64,000 nt of DNA from Poriferisodalis sp965231925 (GCA_965231925.1 OZ246894.1:2666001-2730000), one strand, 5' to 3'. Counted from the first letter of the stretch, positions 26,400 through 36,229 are shown. Made by a program: numbers and translations. Notes: generated by a model not told the origin, from the letters alone.

Positions 26400-27827
26400 C
26401 TACCACTCTGCGGCGATGTACTGGGTCTCGCAGAACTCGTAGATGCCCTCGCTGGCGCCTTCCCGGCCGAGGCCCGACTGTTTCATGCCGCCGAAGGGCG
26501 CTGCGGGGTCGGACACTGCGCCACGGTTCAGGCCGATCATGCCGGCTTCGATGCGTTCGCTGACCGCAAGGCCCTTGGCGAGGTCTTGCGTGTACACGTA
26601 GCCGATCAGGCCCATCTCGGTGTCGTTCGCGGCAGCGATCATGGCGTCGGTGTCGGTGAAGCTGGAGACGGGTGCAACGGGGCCGAAGATCTCCTCACGG
26701 GTGATGGGCGCGCCCGGCTCGACACCGCCCAGCACGGTCGGCTCATAGAAGAAGCCCGGACCGTCGATGGCGCTGCCGCCTGTCACAGCCTGGGCTCCCC
26801 CGTCGACGGCTGAGCGCACCAGCCGGTCGATGTTCTCGACTGACGCCGCGTTGATCATCGGGCCGCACGAGACGTCGGGGTCACGGCCATTGCCGACCTT
26901 CATGGCGCCCATTGCTGCTGCAAGCAGGTCGACGAACTCGTCGTGCACCGGCGCCTCCACGAAGAATCGGTTCGCTGCGGTGCAGGTCTCGGCCGAGTGG
27001 CGCATCTTGGCGACCATGGCGCCCGCGATGGCGGCCTCGAGGTCCGCGTCGGCAAAGACGATGAAGGGTGCATTGCCACCGAGCTCCATCACCACTTTGA
27101 GCACCCGATCAGCGCAGCGCTTCAGCAGCACCCTGCCGACTTCGGTAGAGCCCGTGAACGACAGCATCCGCACGGCCCGATGGTCGGCGACAGCGTCGAG
27201 CCAGGCACCGGAATTCGACGTGGGCACCAGGTTGACGACACCGGGCGGCACTCCTGCCTCGGCCAGCAGCTCGGCGATCCGCAGCGAGGTGAGCGGGGCC
27301 TCCCGGGGCGGCTTGATGACCACTGCGTTGCCGGCAGCCAGCGCCGGGGCGAGCTTGCGGGTGATCATCGCCGCCGGGAAATTCCAAGGCGTGATCATCG
27401 CCACGACACCCACGGGCGGGTGCCGGGTGATGATCCGGTTCGCTCCTGAGGGGGCGACGCTGATCGATCCGTGGATGCGCACAGCTTCCTCGGCGTTCCA
27501 GCGGAAGAACTCTGCCGCGTAGGCCACCTCGCCGGCGGCGTCAGCGCGGGGCTTGCCGTTCTCGAGCGTGATGAGGTCGGCCAGCTCATCGGTGTGCGCA
27601 ACAAGGATCCGGTGAGCGTCCCGCAGGATCTCCGAGCGAACCCGCGGCGGTTCGGTCGCCCATCCCGGCTGCGCTGCGGCTGCAGCGTCGCACGCCGCGA
27701 CCGCGTCCGCGGGAGTGCCCGCGGCAACGCTCGCCGCAACGCCACCGGTGGCGGGGTCGAGCACGTCGATGCGGCTTGCTGCGTCTCCAGCCAGCCAGTT
27801 GCCTCCGATGAGCATGTGCGTCTGCAT
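26400..27827 (-). CDS. NAD(P)-dependent aldehyde dehydrogenase (succinate-semialdehyde dehydrogenase-like)
   Basis: A 475-aa aldehyde dehydrogenase from ATG 27827; GTG 27866 and ATG 27815 are alternatives. The catalytic Glu sits in VMELGGNAPFIVF near residue 247 and the catalytic Cys in SAETCTAANRFFV near residue 279. Cofactor binding is shown by ITPWNFPAAMITRKLAPALA and SFTGSTEVGRVLL. The SAETC context and ELGGNAPFIV best fit the GabD group, but broader semialdehyde use is possible. The gene is monocistronic as far as visible. Confidence 0.88.
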   Translation of the reverse strand: MQTHMLIGGNWLAGDAASRIDVLDPATGGVAASVAAGTPADAVAACDAAAAAQPGWATEPPRVRSEILRDAHRILVAHTDELADLITLENGKPRADAAGEVAYAAEFFRWNAEEAVRIHGSISVAPSGANRIITRHPPVGVVAMITPWNFPAAMITRKLAPALAAGNAVVIKPPREAPLTSLRIAELLAEAGVPPGVVNLVPTSNSGAWLDAVADHRAVRMLSFTGSTEVGRVLLKRCADRVLKVVMELGGNAPFIVFADADLEAAIAGAMVAKMRHSAETCTAANRFFVEAPVHDEFVDLLAAAMGAMKVGNGRDPDVSCGPMINAASVENIDRLVRSAVDGGAQAVTGGSAIDGPGFFYEPTVLGGVEPGAPITREEIFGPVAPVSSFTDTDAMIAAANDTEMGLIGYVYTQDLAKGLAVSERIEAGMIGLNRGAVSDPAAPFGGMKQSGLGREGASEGIYEFCETQYIAAEW

Positions 27828-27957
27828 GGCGTCAGCATCCCAAATCCGCCGCTCGCCCCGCGCCACAGCCAGCTAACGACCGGAATTCCAGGACCGTTGC
27901 GGCGGTGGCTGAGTGCCGATGCAACGACGCGACCCGGCGCTGCCGTACTGGGAATGC

Positions 27958-28947
27958 TCAGCCGCCGTAGTGCTGCATTCCGCGCTCACGTGAGCGCATC
28001 TCGGCGACAGCCCGCTGCGCATCGCCGATCGCGTGCTCCAGCGCGGCGATCACCGCGTCTGCATCGGAAGTGAACTCCAGCTCTTCGACGAGGCTCGCGA
28101 GGCGGCCCTGCGACCGCCACGCGGCGAACTTGGCCCACTCGGTCCACAGCGTCTCGTGATCGTCGACCTCGATGAGATCGCAAGTGCGGCTCTGCTCGTC
28201 GATGGTCGTGTCGGTCGACACGTATCCGTTCACCATCGAGATGCGCTCGCACATCTCGGTGAGCGGGCCGGCGCGATGCACCACCATGTCGCCGTGCAGC
28301 GCAATGGCGTAACCGGGCACGGAGAATTCGGGAGCAACCGTGCGCTCTGCGGGAACCTGCTGGCCGGCGTCAGCCAGCTCGGCGGCTTCGTGCTTGGTTC
28401 CCCCAAACCACTCGAATCGCCCGCCGACGACGTTGGCCGGGTCGGTCACGGCCAGCACGTAGTCGAGCGGCAACGTGTCGTGATGCCATTTGTCGATGGC
28501 CCTGTCGATCTGCGCCGGCTCGTAGTTGAGATGACCGAGGTGCACCGGCATCGGGTGCGGGGCGATTTCGATGCCGTAAATGGCTTCGAGGTGCGCCGTG
28601 ACCTCCGGGCTGAGGCACAGGTCCCGTAGCCAACGTGAGCGGTAGCAGCCGCCCCGCACGGTCCGCTCGATTCGCTCACCAGCCGGCCGGGTGAAGCACC
28701 GCAGCCGCCGTGCCGTCTCCAGCATGATCGCGGCGCCCTCATCGCTCAGCATCCGGAACGGCGACGACAGCGCCACCGGTGTGGCTTTCGCGGCGATCTC
28801 GGCAGCGTCGTATCCTAGATCGGCCAGCATCACCACCTCAGCCGGTTCCTCGAGCTGCAAGTGCTGTTCCGGGTCGAACGCCGGCTCGCCCTCCAGCCAC
28901 TCATAGCCCCGCGGCTGCGTCTGCGGAAACGGAACTGCCATGCCCAT
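27958..28947 (-). CDS. Putative 2-oxoglutarate/Fe(II)-dependent oxygenase-like protein
   Basis: A 329-aa protein. The central part looks like a double-stranded beta-helix oxygenase: an H-x-D pair in AIDKWHHDTLPLDYVLAV, a late His in GDMVVHRAGPLTEM, then an Arg in CERISMVNGY that could bind 2-oxoglutarate. The N-terminal ~100 residues and the acidic C-terminal helix are not recognised. The neighbours give no pathway hint. The fold assignment rests on motif spacing seen by eye. Confidence 0.55.
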   Translation of the reverse strand: MGMAVPFPQTQPRGYEWLEGEPAFDPEQHLQLEEPAEVVMLADLGYDAAEIAAKATPVALSSPFRMLSDEGAAIMLETARRLRCFTRPAGERIERTVRGGCYRSRWLRDLCLSPEVTAHLEAIYGIEIAPHPMPVHLGHLNYEPAQIDRAIDKWHHDTLPLDYVLAVTDPANVVGGRFEWFGGTKHEAAELADAGQQVPAERTVAPEFSVPGYAIALHGDMVVHRAGPLTEMCERISMVNGYVSTDTTIDEQSRTCDLIEVDDHETLWTEWAKFAAWRSQGRLASLVEELEFTSDADAVIAALEHAIGDAQRAVAEMRSRERGMQHYGG

Positions 28948-29090
28948 CGGCTACGACTCTACGACTGCACCTTTTGACGAGCGCAGTCAGCCCTCGGGGG
29001 CGTTGCAGGGCCGTGTGCTGAGTCCGCTACGCAGCAGCCGAAAGCGATTCACCTGTGTGCGCTCCGCGTCCTACGATCGTGGCGGAACGG

Positions 29091-29492
29091 CTATCTCGCG
29101 CCGCGCGCTTCCGAGATTCCCGGATTTGGACGCGTCGGCTCCGGCACCTCGGCCGGCGGGCCAGCGGGAATGGTGATGCGCTCGTCGTCAAAAACGGCGA
29201 TCAATTCGAGTCGACCGCCCATCGCTTCGACCGCTGCCCGCCATGTCGAGAGCAGATTGTCCTGTGAAGTCTCCATAGCCGAAATCGACGCCTGGGCCCG
29301 CTCAAGACGCTGCGCAAGTTCAACTTGGGTCAGCCGCCGATGCTTGCGGAGCTGCGCGAGATTGAACGCGACGGCTTCGGTTCGGGCCGCATGCTTGATC
29401 GCATCGATACGCGCACGACGTACTGGCCCGATTTCGCCGACGATCTGGCCGAGTTCCTTGTGTCCCACGTCTTGGCCTCCAGTCCTCGTCAT
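29091..29492 (-). CDS. higA: XRE-type antitoxin of a HigBA-like pair
   Basis: A 133-aa protein with an XRE helix-turn-helix (FNLAQLRKHRRLTQVELAQR, then LERAQASISAMETSQDN) in its middle, followed by GGRLELIAVFDDERITI. It overlaps the toxin gene at 29489 by ATGA. The toxin-first, antitoxin-second order is typical of HigBA. The Pro-rich C-terminus is unusual but of no clear meaning. Confidence 0.85.
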   Translation of the reverse strand: MTRTGGQDVGHKELGQIVGEIGPVRRARIDAIKHAARTEAVAFNLAQLRKHRRLTQVELAQRLERAQASISAMETSQDNLLSTWRAAVEAMGGRLELIAVFDDERITIPAGPPAEVPEPTRPNPGISEARGAR

Positions 29493-29863
29493 CTCGTGGT
29501 GCTCGAAGCACCGCCGCTTTCGATCTCCGCGAGATAACGCTCGTAGCGCAGTGCGGCCTCAGTAACTGCGCTCGTGTACCAGCGATCCCACTGCCCCCTC
29601 TTGTCGCCGCCGAGCAGCAAGACCGCCTCGCGCCGCGGATCGAACATGTAGAGAATCCTGAGGTGCTTGGCCTCGCCGCGAGGCCTAAGTTCCTTCATGT
29701 TGTGATACTTGAAACTCGCGATGCGGTCAGCATGAGGCCGACCCAGCGTGGGCCCGTCATCTGCGAGCAACTCCACCACAGCAATCACCTCGTCCTGCTC
29801 AGTCTCGGCAAGTCGGCCGAACCACTCAGCGAATTCGTCCGTGCCGTTGATCTCCCAGACCAT
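29489..29863 (-). CDS. higB: RelE/HigB-like toxin (Gp49 family)
   Basis: A 124-aa protein of the phage-derived Gp49/HigB type. WFGRLAETEQDEVIAVVELL is followed by GPTLGRPHADRI, MKELRPRG and the conserved LRILYMFDPRREAVLLLGGD, then KRGQW. These toxins are ribosome-dependent mRNA interferases. It is translationally coupled to the XRE antitoxin and marks the left end of the accessory island. Confidence 0.87.
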   Translation of the reverse strand: MVWEINGTDEFAEWFGRLAETEQDEVIAVVELLADDGPTLGRPHADRIASFKYHNMKELRPRGEAKHLRILYMFDPRREAVLLLGGDKRGQWDRWYTSAVTEAALRYERYLAEIESGGASSTTR

Positions 29864-29993
29864 CGGCTGAACATAGGTCTTAGTCTATATCGATCCAACC
29901 GAATATTCGCGTTGGCGACCTAGCTTGTCAACCGATCACAGCAGCGTTGATCTTGGCGGCGACATTGCTCGCCGCAACCGCGCAGCGAAACGG

Positions 29994-32900
29994 TTATTCG
30001 AATTCGGCGGCTTGGGCGTTGAGGCTCTGGGCGTTCTCGCTCACCGTGCGGCGGATGCCGTCGTCGTAGCCATCAGTATTCGTGGCCCGTAGCTCCAGCT
30101 CGAGCTGTACCTCTGGCCCGAGATGTACCGCGATGTGTTCGAGGATGTCCCCGAGCCGCTGTGCGCCTCGAAGCCGGTCGAGCTGGAATTGGGCGTAGAA
30201 CTGCGTGGGGTTGGGACGATCATCGCCGCCGGGGTCCGGATCCCGATGTTTGCCACCTTGACCCGTCTCACCCCCAGGAGTGTCTTGGCCCCCGGGGTCG
30301 GTCGGCTCCACTTCGCCGGAATCGACTGGCACTGACGGCGCAGGTACGTAGTCGGGGTGTATCAGCAGCCCGCCGGCCGACAGTGTGACGTGCTGCGCTG
30401 TGTGGATACCGACCCAGCTATCGCCGTCATGCGCTTCGGCGTAAGCAAAAGTCTCCTGCTGCCAGTTCAGCCGGGACGCGCCATCGCTGACGGCATGGTC
30501 GAGCACGTCACGTGAGGCGAGGCGGGGCATGTAGGGATAGCGGGCGTATGCCTCCCACAATGCCGTGACGGAGACATCGCCTCGCTCGGTCCAGAGGCCG
30601 TGTCTGTCGAGGTCCATACGGACTCGCACGCCGGCGTAGCGGCCGATCAGCTTCTCTTCCGTGCCCAGCTTGCGGCTGATTCGCTCACCCATATCGCCCG
30701 TCGTGGTAGCGCGTGTGGACTGCCAGTCGATGTCCGCTGTGCCGGGGGTTCGAGAAGGCACCAGCACCTGCGTGAAGGTCTCGGCGATCAGACTGTCGAC
30801 CTGCTTGGAGGCGTCTGCCAGCTTGCTGTCAGCCTGCTGCTTCTGCTGCGCGGTGAGATCCAGCGGCACATGATCCTTGACGATCGACCGCCACGCCAGG
30901 AGCGACCGAACTGCACTGCGCAACTCTGCGAGTCGGTTCGCGGCAGCGGCCACGAAGACGAGCAGGTTCTGGTTCAGCCTCGGGCCGGCATCGCGCTGGG
31001 TCACGATGCGTGTCGCCAGCTTGATAGCCGGCGAATTCTGGTCCCCAGTCGAGTGGGTGGCGTCGGGCTCCAGCACGACTAGATGGGTGCCATCGTCGTT
31101 GTCGGGCACGTCCCCCGGTCCGGCTACGAAAGGATGCACGGCTACGAAGTTGCCCCGGTCCCGTTGGGCGGCGATCCGGCCGCGAACCTCATCGTCGGCG
31201 TCGCGGTCGCTGAAGTTGGATGCAGCCCTGTCCGCTGCGATCCGGGTGACGTTGGGAATCAGCGAGTACCAGTACTGCGATCCGTCGACGTACAGGTGTG
31301 TGGCCTGGTCAGACAGACGACGCAGTGCGTCAGCGAACTGACCCGTGGGTTCGCCCGGCTGAACGCAGCCCAGCACCACCGATTTCACGTCCACACCGCG
31401 CTTGCCGTCAGGCCGTGGCGCCGAGCCCATGTACACAGTGCGAGCCGCTCGCCTGGTTGCCGACAGCCGGCCGAAGTGCGAGAAAGTCTTGTCGATGCTC
31501 AGCGGCAGCGCATTGGGCCCGTCGACGTCGGACTTGATGACCGGGTCCCAGCCTTCTTCCAGGTACTTCTTCAGCTCGCTTGCGACCCCAGCGGAATCCA
31601 TGGGCAGATTGCCCGGCATGATCTGCAGCGACTGGTCGCCCCGCTGCCACAGCTGCGAGATGACGATCGCCATCAGTCGCAGCACCCCACGAGTTCGCTG
31701 GAATTTGTCGAGTGCCGACCAGTCCTCGAAGAGCCGGTCGAAGAGCTCCGGGTGGATCGGGTACGAGAGCTCCATGCGCCGCCGGTAATCGGCCTCACCC
31801 TTGCCCAGCGGGAACTCGCCGGCGGCGGCGTGGTACATCTCGCTGAAGGCCCGGATGACGCCGTCGCGCACCCGCGCATTCTCCGGCGAGATGGGGCCGA
31901 ACAGCCGTCGCCGCACAATCTCGAACGACTCGTCAGCCGATGCTGGCTGCCATGGCGTCGCTGTGCGGTCGACGACGTTCTTGAGTCGTTCCATCGCGGT
32001 GTGACCACGAGGTCCGCCGGTCTCGATGTCCGATGCGGGAATCGTCACCAGCACCACGACGTTGTCGGACGCGGACGCCGCCTCGGTGAGCGCTTGGGCG
32101 AAGGTGAATTGGGTGTCGAAGTCGCCGGCGGCCACGCGTCGGCCATCAGCACCCGCATCGGGCAGCTGCCGGGCATATGCCACCCACTCGTCGATCAGCA
32201 CGACTGCTGGGCCGTAGCGGCGGAACAGCTCGCGCAGCTTCTCACCCGGGTTGGTTCCGGCTTCGTCGTCGGTGCGTACCAGCTCGTAGCCCTCCTGGCC
32301 GCCGAGCTGGTAGGCGAGCTGCCCCCACATCGTGTGCAGCGCCGTGTCGTCGCTCACCCGTTTGGGATCGGCGACCGACATGACCTGCCCCACGAGCACG
32401 GCCCGGTTGACCTTCGCCGGCAGCTCGACATCGGCCTCGGCGAGCATCTCTGAGACGCCTGACAGCCTCGCCGCCGACACACCGGATGCCAGATGGTGCA
32501 GGGCGATCATGCTGTGGGTCTTGCCGCCGCCGAAGTTGGTCTGCAGCTCGATGACCGGTGTGCCGCCGTTGCCGGACAAACGCCGGGCCGCCCCGACCAG
32601 CAGTTCCCGCAGCCCGACCGTCAGGTAGGTGCGAGCGAAGAACGCCTCAGGGTCCTGATACTCATGGTCGGCGGTGCCCTGGGACACCTCGTAGAGGTCC
32701 GCGGCGAATTCGGCTTGGTCGAACCGACCCGTCTGCACGTCGCTGTGGGGAGTGATGACCTCTCGCCAGGGCGTCAGCCCGGCCTGCGGCTGGCCCTCGG
32801 TGGGCTTGGCGGCTGTGCGGCGCCGCTCGGAGCGCGCTTCCTCGTCAAACATCTGCCGCACGAGGTCACGGCGCGAGTTGCGAATCTGCTGGCGTTCTTC

Positions 32901-33266
32901 GGAGTTGCCGAATGCCTCGAGGAGTCGTTCCATCGAATCGAGCGCTCGCGCGGTGTCATCGGTAGAGAACTGCTGCTTGTGCGCCCAGTTGTTGCGGGAG
33001 TCAGCCACCTCGAACACGAGCGACCGGATCGAGGGCGAGAAGCCATGCCCGAAGATCTCGTTCCACGTGGCCTTCATTCCGTTCAGCACAAAGGCGATGT
33101 CCGACGTGGTGCCCCCATCGCGTGCGTTGCCGCGCATCTGGTTGCGCAGCTGGTCCAGCCAGTCGTCGCCGTAGAAGCCCTGCCAGGTCTGCTCGCATTT
33201 GGGTCTAAGCCCGTCACCCAGGAGGTCGAGCGCCTTCGACACCCGCTCCGCGTTCGCCATCACCAT
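29994..33266 (-). CDS. DUF499 (COG1483) AAA-type ATPase with N-terminal Swt1/HEPN-like domain
   Basis: About 1090 aa. ATG 33266 is chosen because GAGAGG lies about nine bases upstream; GTG 33275 is also in frame. The N-terminal ~115 residues resemble the Swt1 HEPN domain and contain SRNNWAH, an R-x4-H motif typical of HEPN ribonucleases (near residue 91). The DUF499 ATPase follows, with Walker A FGGGKTHSMIALH near 250 and Walker B VVLIDEWVAYARQL near 360. The C-terminus has a low-complexity Pro/Gly/Asp linker (GGQDTPGGETGQGGKHRDPD) and a terminal beta-rich domain. In other genomes DUF499 proteins neighbour DUF1156 methylases in putative defence loci. Here the DUF1156 gene lies 16 kb away on the same strand. 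Confidence 0.87.
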   Translation of the reverse strand: MVMANAERVSKALDLLGDGLRPKCEQTWQGFYGDDWLDQLRNQMRGNARDGGTTSDIAFVLNGMKATWNEIFGHGFSPSIRSLVFEVADSRNNWAHKQQFSTDDTARALDSMERLLEAFGNSEERQQIRNSRRDLVRQMFDEEARSERRRTAAKPTEGQPQAGLTPWREVITPHSDVQTGRFDQAEFAADLYEVSQGTADHEYQDPEAFFARTYLTVGLRELLVGAARRLSGNGGTPVIELQTNFGGGKTHSMIALHHLASGVSAARLSGVSEMLAEADVELPAKVNRAVLVGQVMSVADPKRVSDDTALHTMWGQLAYQLGGQEGYELVRTDDEAGTNPGEKLRELFRRYGPAVVLIDEWVAYARQLPDAGADGRRVAAGDFDTQFTFAQALTEAASASDNVVVLVTIPASDIETGGPRGHTAMERLKNVVDRTATPWQPASADESFEIVRRRLFGPISPENARVRDGVIRAFSEMYHAAAGEFPLGKGEADYRRRMELSYPIHPELFDRLFEDWSALDKFQRTRGVLRLMAIVISQLWQRGDQSLQIMPGNLPMDSAGVASELKKYLEEGWDPVIKSDVDGPNALPLSIDKTFSHFGRLSATRRAARTVYMGSAPRPDGKRGVDVKSVVLGCVQPGEPTGQFADALRRLSDQATHLYVDGSQYWYSLIPNVTRIAADRAASNFSDRDADDEVRGRIAAQRDRGNFVAVHPFVAGPGDVPDNDDGTHLVVLEPDATHSTGDQNSPAIKLATRIVTQRDAGPRLNQNLLVFVAAAANRLAELRSAVRSLLAWRSIVKDHVPLDLTAQQKQQADSKLADASKQVDSLIAETFTQVLVPSRTPGTADIDWQSTRATTTGDMGERISRKLGTEEKLIGRYAGVRVRMDLDRHGLWTERGDVSVTALWEAYARYPYMPRLASRDVLDHAVSDGASRLNWQQETFAYAEAHDGDSWVGIHTAQHVTLSAGGLLIHPDYVPAPSVPVDSGEVEPTDPGGQDTPGGETGQGGKHRDPDPGGDDRPNPTQFYAQFQLDRLRGAQRLGDILEHIAVHLGPEVQLELELRATNTDGYDDGIRRTVSENAQSLNAQAAEFE

Positions 33267-33403
33267 GGAATGCACACCTCTCGACGACCGGCAGCGCCGG
33301 GAGCCGCCACATCATTCCACCGGGCTGTCACATCTCGCGCCGCCGAGGCGCGCCCGGCCAGTACGCCTCGGGCGATGCCGTGAACTCGCTCAGCCGTTGG
33401 GCG

Positions 33404-33889
33404 TCAGGCCGGACCGATTGCTGCGGGCGCGATGGCCGCCCGCAATGCATCGGCTCTGTTGACAATCGCTCGAAGATCGGCACGCACTTCGTCGATGCGC
33501 TTGTCGATGCCGTCAACGCGCTTGTCGAGACCCTCGAAGCGGTGGTCCACGGCATCGAAGCGAGCGTCGATCCTGCCGTTCTGCTCATCAAAGCGCTGAT
33601 CCACGGCATCGAAGCGAGCGTCGATCCTGCCGTTCTGCTCATCAAAGCGCTGATCCACAGCACCGAAGCGGTGATCTACGGCGTCGAAACGGGAATCGAC
33701 TGCGTCGAAACGGGCGTCGACACGGCCGTTCTGCTCATCGAAGCGGACGTTAACGAGATCGACGACCCCATCGATGCGGTTCACGACACCGCCGAAACCC
33801 CACTTGATCACTGCCCACACGCCTCCGGCGAACGCAATGGCGATGGGAGCGAATACCGACAGCGTCGGGCCTACGTTCGACCAGTCCAC
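33404..33889 (-). CDS. Small membrane-anchored coiled-coil protein with heptad-like repeats
   Basis: 161 aa from GTG 33889. One membrane helix is likely at residues about 9-31 (FAPIAIAFAGGVWAVIKWGF). The rest is a repetitive charged helix built from RFDEQNGRIDARFDAVD-type units, ideal for a trimeric or dimeric coiled coil. Two units are identical at the DNA level over 54 bp. No enzymatic motif is visible. It sits between the DUF499 gene and the duplicated module and may be an anchor or spacer protein. Confidence 0.65.
   Translation of the reverse strand: MDWSNVGPTLSVFAPIAIAFAGGVWAVIKWGFGGVVNRIDGVVDLVNVRFDEQNGRVDARFDAVDSRFDAVDHRFGAVDQRFDEQNGRIDARFDAVDQRFDEQNGRIDARFDAVDHRFEGLDKRVDGIDKRIDEVRADLRAIVNRADALRAAIAPAAIGPA
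33546..33653. repeat. Two perfect 54-bp tandem direct repeats inside a coding region
   Basis: Bases 33546-33599 and 33600-33653 are identical, and a diverging third unit starts at 33654. 54 bp is 18 codons, so copy-number changes keep the frame and only lengthen or shorten the coiled coil. Confidence 0.85.
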
Positions 33890-33945
33890 GCCTTGATATT
33901 ACGCGAGGCTGAGCGCGCCGCAAACGCATTTTCTCGGCTCACCGA

Positions 33946-35229
33946 TCAAGTCCATTGGATTTGCGGCGCGACAGGCAGAATCGGCGAGCCAGTGATCTTC
34001 ACACGCAGCTTCCGCAACGAGGCCTGGGCGGCAACGAGATTCGCTTCGAGCGTCTCCGCGCCGTCGCCGCGGTGTTCGGCGGCATACCGGATCCATCGCG
34101 GAAATGCAGAATCGATGGTCGACAGCCGCTCCTCGCCGAACTCGAAGGCGTCACCGGGCTCACCGAATTCGTCGAACGGGTCGTACCCGTCAAGATCGTC
34201 GCCTTCTTGCCACAAGGGCAGGAACTGCTCGATGAAGGCCTCGATTCTCGGCGGAGTCCAGCGCAGCACATCAGGGTCACGGCAGGCCTGCGAAAATATC
34301 GTGGCCGCCACAACAAGATCCGCCAAGTGCTCGTTGCGTTCGCCCAAAGGAACTGGCAGCGCGACGAATCCTCTGACGACATCAGCGAGTTGCTCCGTGG
34401 CACCGGCATCGCCGGCATCACCGCCCCGCCTTCGGTCGAAGCTGGGGAGCGTGTCGATCCGCTGGCCCACCAGCATCCGCAGGTCGACGTCCGCATCCAG
34501 ATCATGGTCGTTGTCCCACCAATCCGTGAGCGCTTCGTCCAAATGCTCGAGACTGCTGGTGAGCAGTTCACGAGCCGATTCCAGACTGATCGTTTCGGCA
34601 ATGAGGCCGGTATCCCCGAGTCGCGCAGTCATCTCGGTCGTGGCTGTCACGGCTAGGTCGTGCGCCATTCCCCAGCCGAACGCATGCAGGCCGACATGCA
34701 GATCATGCGTCGATCCGTCAGGTCGGACGAAGCTCACGATGAGTGCCCAGTGCTCGTCCCACTCGTCTCGGAATCTGATGGCGCTGACCGGTTCAGCGAC
34801 GCCGAGTGCCAGCACCCATTCGGGCTCAGAGACGCCGTCAGCCCGGATGCGCTCCAACACCTGTCCGGCGCGCTTGCGGGTGGCCGCTGGGCCGTAGACG
34901 GCCATGCCCGCGGCGATCACCAAGCCAGCAGGTGTGCCCAGGGCCTCAGCGTGCGTCAGGGCCACCGGAGCGCGGACACCGTGCGGGTTCCAGTCCGAGG
35001 TGGTGTGCAGGCCGATAGCGCATGACACCGCGATCTCTGTGCGGATCAGGTCGGCGTCGTCGTGCGAATCAATGCAGTACTCGACGTCGGCGACCAGCAT
35101 CTCCAGCTCCCGCTTGGCGCGGTCGTCGAGCCGTGGTCGATGTCCGCCAGGCACCGAGCGCAGGCGCGCTCGGCCGCGGGTGCCTTTGGGCGTCACACGC
35201 CCACCTTGCCGTGACTTCGTTCGGGCCAT
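33946..35229 (-). CDS. Unrecognised RVTPKGTR-family protein, copy B
   Basis: 427 aa from ATG 35229; the frame is open upstream, but the conserved block starts here. I do not recognise the family. The N-terminus is very basic (MARTKSRQGGRVTPKGTR), nearly the same as in the gene at 59183-60433 and related to 37270-38691. Conserved blocks are EPEWVLALGVAEPVSAIRF, then RDEWDEHWALIVSFVRPDGS; DVLRWTPPRIEAFIEQFLP; and a terminal AFPRWIRYAAEHRGDGAETL. Regular Trp positions suggest a helical body. It follows its coiled-coil partner (stop 35327) by 97 bp. The basic tail could bind nucleic acid (inference). Confidence 0.7.
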   Translation of the reverse strand: MARTKSRQGGRVTPKGTRGRARLRSVPGGHRPRLDDRAKRELEMLVADVEYCIDSHDDADLIRTEIAVSCAIGLHTTSDWNPHGVRAPVALTHAEALGTPAGLVIAAGMAVYGPAATRKRAGQVLERIRADGVSEPEWVLALGVAEPVSAIRFRDEWDEHWALIVSFVRPDGSTHDLHVGLHAFGWGMAHDLAVTATTEMTARLGDTGLIAETISLESARELLTSSLEHLDEALTDWWDNDHDLDADVDLRMLVGQRIDTLPSFDRRRGGDAGDAGATEQLADVVRGFVALPVPLGERNEHLADLVVAATIFSQACRDPDVLRWTPPRIEAFIEQFLPLWQEGDDLDGYDPFDEFGEPGDAFEFGEERLSTIDSAFPRWIRYAAEHRGDGAETLEANLVAAQASLRKLRVKITGSPILPVAPQIQWT

Positions 35230-35326
35230 CGGCGGATCGTAGGCCCGCCTCGCCAGCTCGTGATGGACCGCAGTCGACAAGGCGGCAACGACGGCGCAAT
35301 GCTCAGTGCCCACGACGCCTCACGCG

Positions 35327-36229
35327 TCACTTCGGGTCTCTCGCCGTGGGCAGATGCGGCCCGATGTAGCCGATGTGGATCTTGCCGGTCTTGCCTCGAG
35401 TGTCGTCGAGGAAGTGCAGGCGGGGCGCAGTGTCCCCTTGGTCAAGCCTTATGTGCGCGGTCATCACTCGTCGCCCTGACCGATGGAGAGCAGCGTCAAC
35501 TGGGAAGTTCCTGGCACGGGTCATCCGCTCGCTGCGCTGGACGCTGGCAGACTCACCCATCGCAACGCGACTGGCGCTGTAGCACGCGTCTCCGCTTCCA
35601 CCTCTCTCGCACCAGTGCTTGAAGTCGCCGTCGCGTGCACTGTCGAGGGCGTAAACGTGCAACGCCCGCAGCGCTTGCATGACTGCACGGCCGCGCGCTT
35701 GGCGTCGACCGGACTTGTCGAGACCGGCGACTGCGATCTCGACGACTGGCTCCGGGACGGAAAGAGCCGCTAGGTGGATTCTCGCCAACTCCAGCGCCTG
35801 CTTGACGCTGCGTACTTTTTCCAGTTGTCGTTCGCCGTACGTGCGTGACAGTGCCTCGACTGTCATTCGCTCGGCCTCGGCGATGCGCTCGGCATAACTG
35901 GCCAACCCGGCGATGACCCGGTGCTGCTCGCGCCAACCGCCTCGTAGCCGCCGGATTCGGTTGCGCAGGTGAGCCTCCCTGCTTGATGCAACGTCAAGTT
36001 GTGCCGAAGCAGTGTCCAGCTGCTCTCGGCAGTCCCCCAGCCGCGCCCGGGTCTCAAGAAGGGTTTCCCAGTTCATCTGAGCCTCCTCCTGTTTCTCAGC
36101 AAGTCGTTCTCGGAGGCAGAGCTGCGCGCATTGGTGGTCGCCCGGCTCGGGCTTGGCGGGGATGACCGACGGCACGACCCGGAAGCAAGTCGGGGCGGCG
36201 TGTCGGCGAAGTCCTCGGTGCTGGTTCAT
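35327..36229 (-). CDS. Unrecognised coiled-coil protein with conserved PHLPTARDPK tail, copy B
   Basis: 300 aa from ATG 36229, preceded by GAGGAG at six bases. Residues about 45-140 are a charged coiled coil (ETLLETRARLGDCREQLDTA). A helical middle follows, and the C-terminus GKIHIGYIGPHLPTARDPK is identical to that of the paralogue at 38924-39811. This tail ends a short domain (TAHIRLDQGDTAPRLHFLDD) that looks like a compact beta-sheet. No catalytic motif was seen. It is the first gene of the copy-B module and shares its leader DNA with copy A. Confidence 0.7.
   Translation of the reverse strand: MNQHRGLRRHAAPTCFRVVPSVIPAKPEPGDHQCAQLCLRERLAEKQEEAQMNWETLLETRARLGDCREQLDTASAQLDVASSREAHLRNRIRRLRGGWREQHRVIAGLASYAERIAEAERMTVEALSRTYGERQLEKVRSVKQALELARIHLAALSVPEPVVEIAVAGLDKSGRRQARGRAVMQALRALHVYALDSARDGDFKHWCERGGSGDACYSASRVAMGESASVQRSERMTRARNFPVDAALHRSGRRVMTAHIRLDQGDTAPRLHFLDDTRGKTGKIHIGYIGPHLPTARDPK

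Noticed and set aside
31083..32453. Long plus-strand open frame opposite the DUF499 gene
   Set aside because: It is antisense to a well-supported gene, lacks family motifs and is explained by high GC content.
33546..33653. Tandem repeats as a CRISPR-like array
   Set aside because: The repeats are directly adjacent without spacers and encode a coiled coil in frame.
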